The position numbers and the translations under genes are program-made. A model generated the notes under the pieces. That model ran no database searches, had not been told where the DNA came from, and was given only the letters and a program-made list of their open reading frames with translations. A DNA stretch of 64,000 nucleotides from Clostridiaceae bacterium 14S0207 (lineage in GTDB: Bacteria > Bacillota > Clostridia > Clostridiales > Clostridiaceae). Location: assembly GCA_003288255.1 (NCBI GenBank), contig CP026600.1, forward strand, positions 2,728,001-2,792,000, given 5' to 3'. How positions within the stretch are numbered: position 1 is the stretch's first letter; the number at the start of each line of letters is the position of its first letter. Shown here piece by piece: positions 26,712-34,766 of this stretch.

Positions 26712-26788
26712 TGGTAGCGGAAATAGGATTTGAACCTACGACACTTCGGGTATGAACCGAATGCTCTAGCCAACTGAGCTATTCCGCC
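26712..26788 (-). tRNA. tRNA-Met (CAT), elongator, copy 2
   Basis: Second unit of the Leu-fMet-Met tandem repeat; same sequence as copy 1. Confidence 0.95.
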
Positions 26789-26791
26789 ATG

Positions 26792-26867
<76 letters not shown>

Positions 26868-26871
26868 ACAT

Positions 26872-26960
26872 TGGTGCTGAAGACCGGAATCGAACCGGTA
26901 CGGTGTGTTAGCACCGCAGGATTTTAAGTCCTGTGCGTCTGCCAGTTCCGCCACTCCAGC
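26872..26960 (-). tRNA. tRNA-Leu (TAA), copy 2
   Basis: Same as copy 1; preceded by its own consensus promoter (26989-27017). Confidence 0.96.
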
Positions 26961-26988
26961 ATTTACATGCTTTCATTTTATGAAATTG

Positions 26989-27017
26989 ATTATATATCTT
27001 ATTTAAAAACCTGTCAA
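26989..27017 (-). promoter_or_regulatory. Consensus sigma-A promoter inside the tRNA cluster
   Basis: TTGACA (27012-27017), 17-bp spacer, TATAAT (26989-26994): a perfect consensus between the third and second tRNA-Leu genes. It would drive the six downstream tRNAs. Confidence 0.85.
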
Positions 27018-27031
27018 CAAGTTTTTAAATT

Positions 27032-27120
27032 TGGTGCTGAAGACCGGAATCGAACCGGTACGGTGTGTTAGCACCGCAGGATTTTAAGTCCTGTGCGTCT
27101 GCCAGTTCCGCCACTCCAGC
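27032..27120 (-). tRNA. tRNA-Leu (TAA), copy 3
   Basis: First tRNA of the cluster in transcription order, 89 nt, same sequence as the other two tRNA-Leu; separated from them by the internal promoter. Confidence 0.96.
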
Positions 27121-27158
27121 ATATTTTATTTCGCTGTTTTTCATCAGCGACAAGTGTT

Positions 27159-27187
27159 ATTATATATTAATATGGTACACATGTCAA
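27159..27187 (-). promoter_or_regulatory. Consensus sigma-A promoter upstream of the tRNA cluster
   Basis: TTGACA (27182-27187), 17-bp spacer, TATAAT (27159-27164). The transcript would begin near CTTGTCGCTG, with a CGCTG/CAGCG hairpin like those in the distal rRNA leaders. Confidence 0.85.
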
Positions 27188-27230
27188 CACATTTACACAA
27201 AAAAATTTATTTTTTTTAAAAAGGTAATAG

Positions 27231-27271
27231 AAAAGCTAGGGTTATTAACGTTTTCATACCCTAGCTTTTTT
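27231..27271. terminator. Terminator after yabR
   Basis: Stem AAAAGCTAGGGT / ACCCTAGCTTTTTT around a 15-nt loop, T-rich on both sides and so possibly bidirectional. Confidence 0.8.
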
Positions 27272-27325
27272 ACATTTCCAAAGCATATTCTTTAAAAATG
27301 TGCCTTCTTTATTTTAAACTAATAA

Positions 27326-27742
27326 TTATTTTGTCTTTTTTTTAATACTTCCTTGACCTTTAGCAAGTTTATAACTCTTAGTATCTTTTAATCTTTCTTC
27401 ACTTTCTTTTAAAAATTTAGAAAGGTTATCTTCAAAGTTATGGTGATGAGCCTTGTTTTTTTCTTTTTCCCAATCGATTTCTTGTGGTACATGAGTTCTT
27501 TTAGGCTTATTTTCTTCTAACTGCTTCATTGACAAACTTATTTTACCATCATTATCTACTGAAATTACTTTCACTTTTACTACATCATTTTCTTTTAAAT
27601 GTTTACTTATATCCTTTACAAAAGTTTTAGATATTTCAGATATATGTAAAAGCCCTATCTTGCCCTCCACTTCTACGAACGCTCCAAATTTTGTGATGTT
27701 AACCACTTTGCCTTCTAAAATGTTTCCTGGTTGTAAAGACAT
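27326..27742 (-). CDS. yabR: S1-domain RNA-binding protein (YabR family)
   Basis: 138 residues. One S1 domain (about 4-74: GNILEGKVVNITKFGAFVEV, GLLHISEIS, GKISLSMKQL), then a basic, charged tail likely to be flexible and nucleic-acid binding. Related to the general-stress protein GSP13/CvfD group that binds ribosomes; the precise role of YabR is not established. Position between divIC and the tRNA/spoIIE region matches B. subtilis. Confidence 0.9.
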   Translation of the reverse strand: MSLQPGNILEGKVVNITKFGAFVEVEGKIGLLHISEISKTFVKDISKHLKENDVVKVKVISVDNDGKISLSMKQLEENKPKRTHVPQEIDWEKEKNKAHHHNFEDNLSKFLKESEERLKDTKSYKLAKGQGSIKKKTK

Positions 27743-27785
27743 TGAAAATGTATCCTCCTTAAAATAAAATATTTATGTATTTTTT

Positions 27786-28057
27786 TTATTTTTTCTTATC
27801 TATTATTGTTTCTTCACCTTTTTTTACTAATCCAAGTTTTTCTCTAGCTAATTTTTCTAAGTAAATTTCTTTTCCTGATATTGTGACCTCATCTTTTAAC
27901 TTTTGATTTTCCATTTTAACCTTGCCTAATTCAGTATTCCATTTACTAATTTCATTTTTTTGCTTATGCATAATAACTTGTTGTGAAATTAGTACATATC
28001 CTATATATACTATCGATAAAAAAATTAATATCTTTTTTTATTAATAAATCTTTTCAT
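27786..28057 (-). pseudogene. divIC: divIC/ftsB-type septum formation protein, apparently frameshifted
   Basis: The 61-codon frame from ATG 27971 encodes only the coiled-coil half (residues EISKWNTELGKVKMENQKLKDEV onward) of a DivIC/FtsL-B protein; family members also have a short cytoplasmic tail and one transmembrane helix. Upstream in the same frame there is a good helix (ILIFLSIVYIGYVLI) but no start codon. ATG 28055-28057, with AAAGG upstream, opens another frame (MKRFINKKRY) that stops at TAA. Adding one A to the A7 tract at 28033-28039 joins both into one normal protein of about 91 residues (MKRFINKK-K-ILIFL...). This is a real frameshift, a sequencing/assembly error in a homopolymer, or slippage-dependent expression. 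DivIC is needed for division and sporulation septation. Confidence 0.8.
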
Positions 28058-28097
28058 AGTATATCATACCTTTCACATTTGGTAAATTCATAATACT

Positions 28098-28499
28098 TTA
28101 GTCTTTATTAAAAACTTTTTTTACGTTATATATTAATAACTCAAGTGGAAATAACATATACTTAATTAAAATTCTAAAGAACTTAAAGATATATTTACTA
28201 AAATTATAAATTATCAATAAACAAAAATTACTTAAAAATCTTAAATATATAACTATTCCAATAAATATTAATAAATATATATATATACTAACATAAGCGT
28301 AGTTAGTGTACAACAAAAATATAAATACTAAAATCGATGTTAAAATCCAAAAAAGTATATCTTCTATCACAGTAATTATATTACCTGGTTTTTCCACACC
28401 CCTTATTAATCTATATATGTCAAAAAATAATCCTGTAATAAATCCAGCCATTAAACTAAAAATGAATAAACTTATTTGATACCCTATAGGAAATAACAT
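28098..28499 (-). CDS. yabQ: Spore cortex biosynthesis protein YabQ
   Basis: 133 residues, very hydrophobic, with about three to four transmembrane helices starting at residue 8; the FFDIYRLIRG motif near residue 26 and the basic C-terminus are typical of YabQ. In B. subtilis YabQ is made under sigma-E in the mother cell, sits in the forespore outer membrane and is required for cortex formation. It starts 8 nt after yabP and is co-transcribed with it. Confidence 0.92.
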   Translation of the reverse strand: MLFPIGYQISLFIFSLMAGFITGLFFDIYRLIRGVEKPGNIITVIEDILFWILTSILVFIFLLYTNYAYVSIYIYLLIFIGIVIYLRFLSNFCLLIIYNFSKYIFKFFRILIKYMLFPLELLIYNVKKVFNKD

Positions 28500-28507
28500 T
28501 TTATTGC

Positions 28508-28801
28508 CTACCTAAATAATCTACTTAGTATAGTATCTTTTTTTTCTGGTTTTTTATTACTCCTATATATGCAAGAATTAATAGTTCCTGTTATGTTTAA
28601 TTCTCCATTATTTACATCCAACTTATTCATTTTTAGATTTTGACCTTTGATGTTTAAACCACCTAAACTTGTACTAAGTATTATCTCTTCTTCATTAAAA
28701 CTAATTACCTCTTGTACTCCAGAAACCTGTAACTTCTTTCTATTTTGTAAAGTTAAATTACTTTTCTTTTCTTCTACATTCATTTCTTTTTTAGATTCCA
28801 T
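28508..28801 (-). CDS. yabP: Sporulation protein YabP
   Basis: 97 residues with the YabP/YqfC fold: LTLQNRKKLQVSGVQEVISFNEEEIILSTSLGGLNIKGQNLKM-type beta-rich core and a charged N-terminus. Small sporulation protein of the mother cell, paired with YabQ. AGAAGGAGG precedes the ATG. A sigma-E-like promoter is possible upstream (GCATATA then GTATAAG, about 28840-28872) but the match is only partial. Confidence 0.92.
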   Translation of the reverse strand: MESKKEMNVEEKKSNLTLQNRKKLQVSGVQEVISFNEEEIILSTSLGGLNIKGQNLKMNKLDVNNGELNITGTINSCIYRSNKKPEKKDTILSRLFR

Positions 28802-28910
28802 AATATTTATATTATCCTCCTTCTAAAATCAAATACTGCTTATACACCCTTCTTTTTATATATATATGCACTTAATTCAATAAAATGATAAAAAAACATT
28901 ATGTAAAATA

Positions 28911-28959
28911 AAAAATGAAAAAGAGCCTATAAATTAATAAGGCTCTTTTTCATTTTTTA
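28911..28959. terminator. Terminator after rqcP
   Basis: Stem AAAAATGAAAAAGAGCC / GGCTCTTTTTCATTTTT overlapping the end of rqcP; separates rqcP from the yabP operon. Confidence 0.88.
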
Positions 28960-29217
28960 TTCTTCAGCATCTGCACCAGATATGATTTCATACATATCTT
29001 TTGCTTCTTCTTTTCTAGCATGCTCAGTTACATTAACTATTCTTGCTTTAAGTGTATCTTTAGCAAATACTATTTCTATGATATCATTTTCCTTTATACT
29101 TGTACTAGCTTTTGCAGGTTTGTTATTTATTAAAACTCTACCACCATCACAAATTTCCTTTGCCTTTGTCCTTCTTTTTATTATTCTTGATACCTTTAAA
29201 TATTTATCTAAACGCAT
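28957..29217 (-). CDS. rqcP: S4-domain RNA-binding protein RqcP (YabO)
   Basis: 86 residues. An S4 domain spans residues 1-60 (MRLDKYLKVSRIIKRRTKAK, GGRVLINNKPAKAST), followed by an acidic tail. In B. subtilis YabO/RqcP binds stalled 50S-peptidyl-tRNA complexes and with RqcH drives poly-alanine tailing in ribosome quality control; it is related to Hsp15. The position between mazG/hup and yabP is conserved. Confidence 0.93.
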   Translation of the reverse strand: MRLDKYLKVSRIIKRRTKAKEICDGGRVLINNKPAKASTSIKENDIIEIVFAKDTLKARIVNVTEHARKEEAKDMYEIISGADAEE

Positions 29218-29282
29218 AAATTATTCCCCTTTATTATAATTTTCGAATTTTAACTTTATAAAAAATCTAGATTTTAATAAAG

Positions 29283-29313
29283 AAAAAACCTAGATATTTA
29301 TCTAGGCTTTATT
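29283..29313 (-). terminator. Terminator after hup
   Basis: Stem GCCTAGATA / TATCTAGG followed by TTTTTTC on the minus strand. Confidence 0.85.
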
Positions 29314-29325
29314 AGTTATCTCTAA

Positions 29326-29601
29326 CTACTTATTTACTCTTTCTTTGAACTCTTTACCAGCCTTAAATACTGGAACTACTGATGCTGGAATTGTGATTTC
29401 TTCCTTAGTTCTTGGATTTCTACCTATTCTTTCAGCTCTTTTTCTAGTTTCGAAAGTTCCAAATCCTATTAATTGTACTTTTTCTTCTTTTTCTAATGAT
29501 TCTTCTACTGCTTCTATAAATGCTTTTAATGCAGCTTCAGCATCTTTCTTAGTTAACTTAGATTTCTCACTCATAACAGTAATTAATTCCGCTTTATTCA
29601 C
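29326..29601 (-). CDS. hup: HU family DNA-binding protein
   Basis: 91 residues, the full length of HU: helical N-terminus (MNKAELITVMSEKSKLTKKDAEAAL), GFGTFETRKRAERIGRNPRTKEEITIPASVVPVFKAGKEFKERV, which includes the flexible DNA-binding arm with the RNPRT motif. It forms dimers that bend DNA and compact the nucleoid. AAGGAGGTAACTAAGGTG precedes the ATG. It has its own terminator and sits between mazG and rqcP. Confidence 0.96.
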   Translation of the reverse strand: MNKAELITVMSEKSKLTKKDAEAALKAFIEAVEESLEKEEKVQLIGFGTFETRKRAERIGRNPRTKEEITIPASVVPVFKAGKEFKERVNK

Positions 29602-29723
29602 CTTAGTTACCTCCTTAAATTAAAGCATACTCTATAACATGAGTATACATAAAATAGCTTATTCTTCAAGAATTCAAAAAATCCTTCTTTTTTTATTATT
29701 TTTATAACAAATTTAGTTATAAG

Positions 29724-31175
29724 CTAGTCATTTTTATTTTTTGCTTGTTTCCACAACCCATCCATTTCCTCTAAAGTCATATTTTCTAAGGATAGACCTT
29801 GTTCCTGAGCCTTAGTTTCAATAAAACTAAATCTTTTAATAAACTTATTGGTTGTATGGGTAACAGCTTCCTCAGGATCTATATTTAAAAATCTGCATAC
29901 ATTTACTGTAGCAAAAATTAAATCTCCTAATTCATCTATTATTTTTTCCCTATTATTAGAATTATATACCTCTTTTACCTCAAAATATTCTTCTTTTACT
30001 TTGTCTAAGGCTGGTTCTACATTTTTCCAATCGAATCCTACCTTAGCAGCTTTCTTTTGAACTTTCTCCGCTCTCATTAAAGCTGGCAAATTTTTTGGAA
30101 TATGTTCTAATATTTGCGTATAATTTTCAAAGTTATTTTCCTTCTTTTTTATACTCTCCCAATTATCTAATACTTCTTGTGTAGTGTCAAGTTTAATTTT
30201 TCCAAAAATATGAGGATGTCTAGAAATCATCTTTTCACAAATAATTTCTGTTATATCATAAATATTAAAGAATCCCTCATCTTTTCCTATTTTAGCATGA
30301 AATACAACTTGTAACAATACATCCCCTAGTTCTTCAATTAATTTATTTTCATCATCTTCATCTATAGCCTCTAAAACTTCATAACATTCCTCAATTAAGC
30401 ATTTTTTTAATGTTTTATGGTCTTGTTCTAAATCCCAAGGACATCCTTCTTCTCCTCTTAAAACATCCATAATATTTACCAAGTCATAAAAATTTCTTAA
30501 AGCTTTTGTCCCTTTAGGAATATATAAAGAGGTTAAGTAATCAATATCCTCTTGTCTATCTAACTCATAAATTTTTATTTTTCTTATACTTTCTACACCT
30601 TTTATACCAGCACCTCTTACAAAATATATTTCTTCCTCATCATTGTAATACTCAGAAAGTGCCAATTTAACTTCTGATGCAATTAAGTTATTATAAACTT
30701 GTGTTATTACTATACCTATTTTATTATTTAGAACAGAGTTTTTCATTTCAAAGGCATCGACAACTTGCATACCTTCAATAGGATCTATTTTTAAACATCC
30801 CATGATAGCTTCTAAAAAACTAACTGCTGGAAGTATCTCATATTCTACATTTTCTTTTTTACAAAGATCAATTAATAAAATTACCGACTTCTCTGCAACT
30901 AATGGATGTCCTGGTACAGCATAAACAATCTCTTCAAAATGCTTCGCCTTTGATATTATATCTTCTGCAATTGATTTATAAACATCATCAAAACTCTCAT
31001 TTGTTTCATAAGCATTATCATAAGTTGCAAATTTTATGCCCAATTCTCTTAAGTATTCTACTGTTGGATGTTTTTCCGTTCTTAAAAAAACATTTTCACA
31101 GTTTTTCAAGTTTTCTATTGTCCCTAACGTTAAAGAATCTTTATCTCCTGGACCCAATCCTAAAATTTTAATCAT
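29724..31175 (-). CDS. mazG: MazG nucleotide pyrophosphohydrolase with N-terminal SAM-methylase-like domain (YabN)
   Basis: The N-terminal half (residues 1-220) is a tetrapyrrole-methylase-like domain (ILGLGPGDKDSLTLG, YAVPGHPLVAE); the C-terminal half is two MazG modules, the first with the metal-binding EECYEVLEAID and ELGDVLLQVVFHA motifs, the second with IIDELGDLIFATVNV. The MazG part hydrolyses NTPs/dNTPs to the monophosphates; the role of the methylase-like part is unclear. The start is taken at ATG 31175 (483 residues), about 12 nt after GGAG; the longer frame from 31211 lacks a good site and adds unconserved residues. Confidence 0.94.
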   Translation of the reverse strand: MIKILGLGPGDKDSLTLGTIENLKNCENVFLRTEKHPTVEYLRELGIKFATYDNAYETNESFDDVYKSIAEDIISKAKHFEEIVYAVPGHPLVAEKSVILLIDLCKKENVEYEILPAVSFLEAIMGCLKIDPIEGMQVVDAFEMKNSVLNNKIGIVITQVYNNLIASEVKLALSEYYNDEEEIYFVRGAGIKGVESIRKIKIYELDRQEDIDYLTSLYIPKGTKALRNFYDLVNIMDVLRGEEGCPWDLEQDHKTLKKCLIEECYEVLEAIDEDDENKLIEELGDVLLQVVFHAKIGKDEGFFNIYDITEIICEKMISRHPHIFGKIKLDTTQEVLDNWESIKKKENNFENYTQILEHIPKNLPALMRAEKVQKKAAKVGFDWKNVEPALDKVKEEYFEVKEVYNSNNREKIIDELGDLIFATVNVCRFLNIDPEEAVTHTTNKFIKRFSFIETKAQEQGLSLENMTLEEMDGLWKQAKNKND

Positions 31176-31291
31176 TTGCTTACCACACTCCTTCCTATAT
31201 AGCTTTAACATATTACTTACTATTAGTTAAGCCTTGCACTGAAATTATTATACTTTAGATATTTTAGCACATTTTAAATAACTTTAAAATT

Positions 31292-32827
31292 CTAAGGTGT
31301 TCTAAATTTACGTTTTATTTCTTTATAGGAAAAAATATTAAAAACTATTATAAATATAGAATATATTATGACCCCTATTAAAATTGCTCCTAAACAAGCT
31401 AAATTGCTACTTGAAGTTAATATACATATATATCTATAAGAAATTATTACTGCAATAGACATGAATACTGATGCAAATCCTGGCTTAATTGTAGATTCAT
31501 AAAAATTAATAGACATATTAAGTTTTTTTCTAATTAAAATTAAATTTAGTATACATGCTATAATATACCCTAAAGTAGATCCTATTACAGCACCGTATAT
31601 ATTAATACCTGGTAAAGGGACCAAAACATAAGTTATTATAACCTTAGCTATACATCCTATGGCTAAATTCTTAACAGGTGCATAAAAATTATTCATAGCC
31701 TGTAACAAAGTTGTACTACATTGAGTTAATACTATAAACGGAAGTGATAAAGACATATATTTAAGAATTTCATATCCTCCTACATCTCCCTTAAAAATAA
31801 GATTCATTATAGGATAAGCTAAAAAATACAACCCCATGGCGGAAGGAATTGATATTACACTTGATAATTTTATAGCTCCTTCAACCTTATTTTTAAGATC
31901 TAATCTTCTTTGTTTTATATAAGCTTCTGCTACTATAGGAACTATAGAGGTACATAATGCTACAGATAAAGCAAGTGGTACATGAGATAATGTTGATGCC
32001 TTTCCTGTAAGCTGACCATACAATATAGCTGCTTGTTTAGTCGAATATCCTGCCCTTAATAATTGACTAGGAACTAAAATTGAATCTACCAACCCCATTA
32101 TAGTTCCTATAACTGCTCCGAATGAGAATGGAACAGCATTTCTTAATATAGTACCAACTATTCCTTTAGAATTTGTACTTATTGAGTTATTAAAACATTT
32201 CGTTACCTTTAAATATTTAATTATTAAATAAACGAGTCCTATTATAGAACCTATTACAGCTCCTAATGCCGCTCCTCCAGCAGCATACTCTATTCCTAAT
32301 GGGAACAATATATATGCAATCCCTACTCCCCCTACAACCCTTCCAATTTGCTCTAAAATTTGAGATATAGCTGTAGGATTCATATTATGTAATCCTTGAA
32401 AGAAACCCCTTAAAATTCCCATGATTATAACAAAAACAGGTGCTAATGCCGTAGCTATAAAAGCATAATATGCTTTCATGTCCCATTTTAGACTGTTAAT
32501 TATATTTTTAGAAAAACAAATAAGTATAAATGAAAATCCTAAAGCCACGGGTATCATTATAAGAAAACTGGACCTTAAAACTTTAAATATTCCTCCCCTG
32601 TCGTTATTAGCATTCATTTCTGATATTATTTTTGATACTGCTATAGGTATTCCTGAAGATACTGCTATAAATGTTAAATAAAGAGGATACGACATCTGAT
32701 AATATCCCATTCCTTCATCACCAATTAATATCTGCATAGGTATCCTAAAAAATAACCCTAAAAATCTTGCTAAGATACCAGCTAATCCAAGGATTAGTGT
32801 TCCCTTAATGAGATTTTGCCTTTTCAT
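31292..32827 (-). CDS. SpoVB/YabM-like polysaccharide flippase (MATE/MOP superfamily)
   Basis: 511 residues, about 14 transmembrane helices, starting with KGTLILGLAGILARFLGLFFRIP, the classic N-terminus of the stage V sporulation protein B group. These MOP-superfamily proteins export lipid-linked polysaccharides; SpoVB takes part in spore cortex synthesis, and the YabM/MurJ-like relatives act on lipid II. It lies between spoVT and mazG exactly where yabM lies in B. subtilis. GGAGG precedes the ATG. Whether it serves vegetative wall or cortex synthesis is not decidable from sequence. Confidence 0.88.
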   Translation of the reverse strand: MKRQNLIKGTLILGLAGILARFLGLFFRIPMQILIGDEGMGYYQMSYPLYLTFIAVSSGIPIAVSKIISEMNANNDRGGIFKVLRSSFLIMIPVALGFSFILICFSKNIINSLKWDMKAYYAFIATALAPVFVIIMGILRGFFQGLHNMNPTAISQILEQIGRVVGGVGIAYILFPLGIEYAAGGAALGAVIGSIIGLVYLIIKYLKVTKCFNNSISTNSKGIVGTILRNAVPFSFGAVIGTIMGLVDSILVPSQLLRAGYSTKQAAILYGQLTGKASTLSHVPLALSVALCTSIVPIVAEAYIKQRRLDLKNKVEGAIKLSSVISIPSAMGLYFLAYPIMNLIFKGDVGGYEILKYMSLSLPFIVLTQCSTTLLQAMNNFYAPVKNLAIGCIAKVIITYVLVPLPGINIYGAVIGSTLGYIIACILNLILIRKKLNMSINFYESTIKPGFASVFMSIAVIISYRYICILTSSSNLACLGAILIGVIIYSIFIIVFNIFSYKEIKRKFRTP

Positions 32828-32924
32828 AATTTTCCCCTCCTGTTAATCCATAGTTTAACGCAAATGTTTTGCTTTAATTAATATTATTTTTAGGTTTGAG
32901 GAATTATTACTTTAAGACAAAAAA

Positions 32925-32957
32925 ATAAATGACAGGATTTTCATCACTGTCATTTAT
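32925..32957 (-). terminator. Terminator after spoVT
   Basis: Stem AAATGACAG / CTGTCATTT with a TTTATTTTTTT exit on the minus strand. Confidence 0.85.
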
Positions 32958-32970
32958 GTATAAAACATTT

Positions 32971-33519
32971 TTACTCCATTTGCTTACCTAAGAAATTAGC
33001 AGCTGTTTCAGCTAACTTTAATTCTAATTCTCCGAAACTATCTTTATCTTCATCTGTAATGATTAAAACGTTTCCAATAGTATCTCCTTCTGCTATAATT
33101 GGAGCAACAACTTGATACTTATATTTTGTTTCTTCATCATCTTCATATACTGGAATAACTTCTTGTGAGTTTTTACCAAGTATAACAGCCTTTCTTTCTT
33201 CCATAATAGTTTCTAATTCGGAACTTACCTTTTTATCTATATATTCCTTTTTAGAACCACCACTAACTGAAATTATTCCATCTTTATCTGTTATAATTAC
33301 AGTTCCTCCTATGGTTTGTTGTAATGACTCTGCATATTCTTTAGAAAAATCGCTAAGTTCTTCTATTGGAGAATATTTCTTTAAGATTACACCACCATCT
33401 CTATCAGTAAATATTTCTAATGGATCTCCTTCTCTTATTCTTAAAGTTCTTCTAATCTCCTTTGGTATAACTACTCTGCCTAAATCATCTATACGTCTTA
33501 CTATACCTGTTGCCTTCAT
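32971..33519 (-). CDS. spoVT: Stage V sporulation transcription factor SpoVT
   Basis: 182 residues from the ATG at 33519 (MKATGIVRRIDD), chosen because GGAGG lies 8 nt upstream; the longer frame begins inside the leader. The N-terminal AbrB-type swapped-hairpin DNA-binding domain covers residues 1-50 (GRVVIPKEIRRTLRIREGDPLEIF) and the C-terminal GAF-like domain covers about 55-180. It tunes sigma-G-dependent genes late in the forespore. A sigma-G-like promoter precedes it. Confidence 0.95.
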   Translation of the reverse strand: MKATGIVRRIDDLGRVVIPKEIRRTLRIREGDPLEIFTDRDGGVILKKYSPIEELSDFSKEYAESLQQTIGGTVIITDKDGIISVSGGSKKEYIDKKVSSELETIMEERKAVILGKNSQEVIPVYEDDEETKYKYQVVAPIIAEGDTIGNVLIITDEDKDSFGELELKLAETAANFLGKQME

Positions 33520-33567
33520 TTGTTTTCCTCCTTTAAACATGTGTTGCATAAAATATCCTTGTGTTAT

Positions 33568-33597
33568 TATTATCTTTATAATTATGTAATTTTATGC
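33568..33597 (-). promoter_or_regulatory. Candidate sigma-G promoter of spoVT
   Basis: -35 GCATA (33593-33597), 18-bp spacer, -10 GATAATA (33568-33574), close to the sigma-G/F pattern (gyATr ... cATnnTA). Prediction only. Confidence 0.45.
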
Positions 33598-33674
33598 ACA
33601 TATTTAAATCAAATTTTCATAGTAAGACATTTTTTTCTATGATGACCTTAAAACCTCACATATTACATGTATTA

Positions 33675-34685
33675 TTATTCAAATTTATTTTCATATATTT
33701 TAACGTTTTTCTCTTTTTTCCACTTCTCCATAGAATCTTTCCAAGCTTTCATTTTCTTATCAATTAAAACCTTATCTTTAATTCTATCTTTTACTTCTTC
33801 AAATTTCTTTGGTGGATAATCTGTTTTTTCCATTAATTTAATTATATGCCAACCTCTTTCATCCTGAGAGGGTTCACTAATTTGACCTACTTTCATAGAC
33901 ATAGCTGGTAATAAAAATGGTATTTGCGTTACTTGTTTATACTGTAAAAAGCCAAGTTCTCCACCCTTTTCCTTGCTAGATTGATCTATGCTCTTCTCTT
34001 TAGCCATCTTAGCAAAATCTGCACCTTTATCTAATTGTTTTTTAATTTCCTTAGCTTCTTTTTCTGTTTTTACTACTATTTGTGCTGCCTTAATTCCATT
34101 TGGTTTTTCAGTAAAATCATTTAAATTAGATGTATAATAGTCTTTTAATTCTTTTTCATCCACCTTTATATCTTTTGTAATCTTTTCATACACTTTATCA
34201 GACAGCATTGATATTTCTGCATTTTCCTTTATTCTTGTTTGCAATTTCTCTTCAGTTAATTTTTCTTTTTCTAGAGCTTTCTTATACTCTGCATCTGTTT
34301 TAAATTTTTCTCTTATTTGTTTTTTAGTTTCATCAATTCTTTTTTGTAATTCTTTTTCATCGACTTTGATTTTTAGATCATCAGCTTTACTTTTTATAAC
34401 CATATTAGTTACTAAAATTTCTGTTAGCTTAGCTCTACCCTCTTTTAAAATTTCCTTAGCCTCTTCATTTTTTTCATAATTATCACCATATTTTTGTTTT
34501 AGAGGTTCAGTCATATAAGCAAGCTGTTCATCAAGTTGTCCTCTTGTTATTTTATTGCCATCCACCTTAGCTACAATCTCTTTTGCAACAGCCTTAGGAG
34601 TTTTTTCGATCATTTTACATCCACTTAAACTAGCCATCATTGTTAAGGCCATAATAGCACAAGTTAATCGTTTTGTATTCTTCAC
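33675..34685 (-). CDS. prsA: Foldase lipoprotein PrsA, parvulin-type peptidyl-prolyl isomerase
   Basis: 336 residues. Lipoprotein signal peptide with lipobox LSGC (Cys about residue 23), a SurA_N-like Lys/Glu-rich helical region (about 35-190), and a parvulin domain (about 195-290: IKAAQIVVKTEKEAKEI, GGELGFLQY, GWHIIKLMEK). Anchored outside the membrane, it folds exported proteins. It begins 81 nt after mfd ends and may be in the same transcript. Confidence 0.92.
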   Translation of the reverse strand: MKNTKRLTCAIMALTMMASLSGCKMIEKTPKAVAKEIVAKVDGNKITRGQLDEQLAYMTEPLKQKYGDNYEKNEEAKEILKEGRAKLTEILVTNMVIKSKADDLKIKVDEKELQKRIDETKKQIREKFKTDAEYKKALEKEKLTEEKLQTRIKENAEISMLSDKVYEKITKDIKVDEKELKDYYTSNLNDFTEKPNGIKAAQIVVKTEKEAKEIKKQLDKGADFAKMAKEKSIDQSSKEKGGELGFLQYKQVTQIPFLLPAMSMKVGQISEPSQDERGWHIIKLMEKTDYPPKKFEEVKDRIKDKVLIDKKMKAWKDSMEKWKKEKNVKIYENKFE

Positions 34686-34766
34686 TTTAAGTACCTCACA
34701 TTTCCATTTTATTTTTTTATTTTTAGAATTTTACATAAAATGATTTTATCATAACTACTTTAATTT

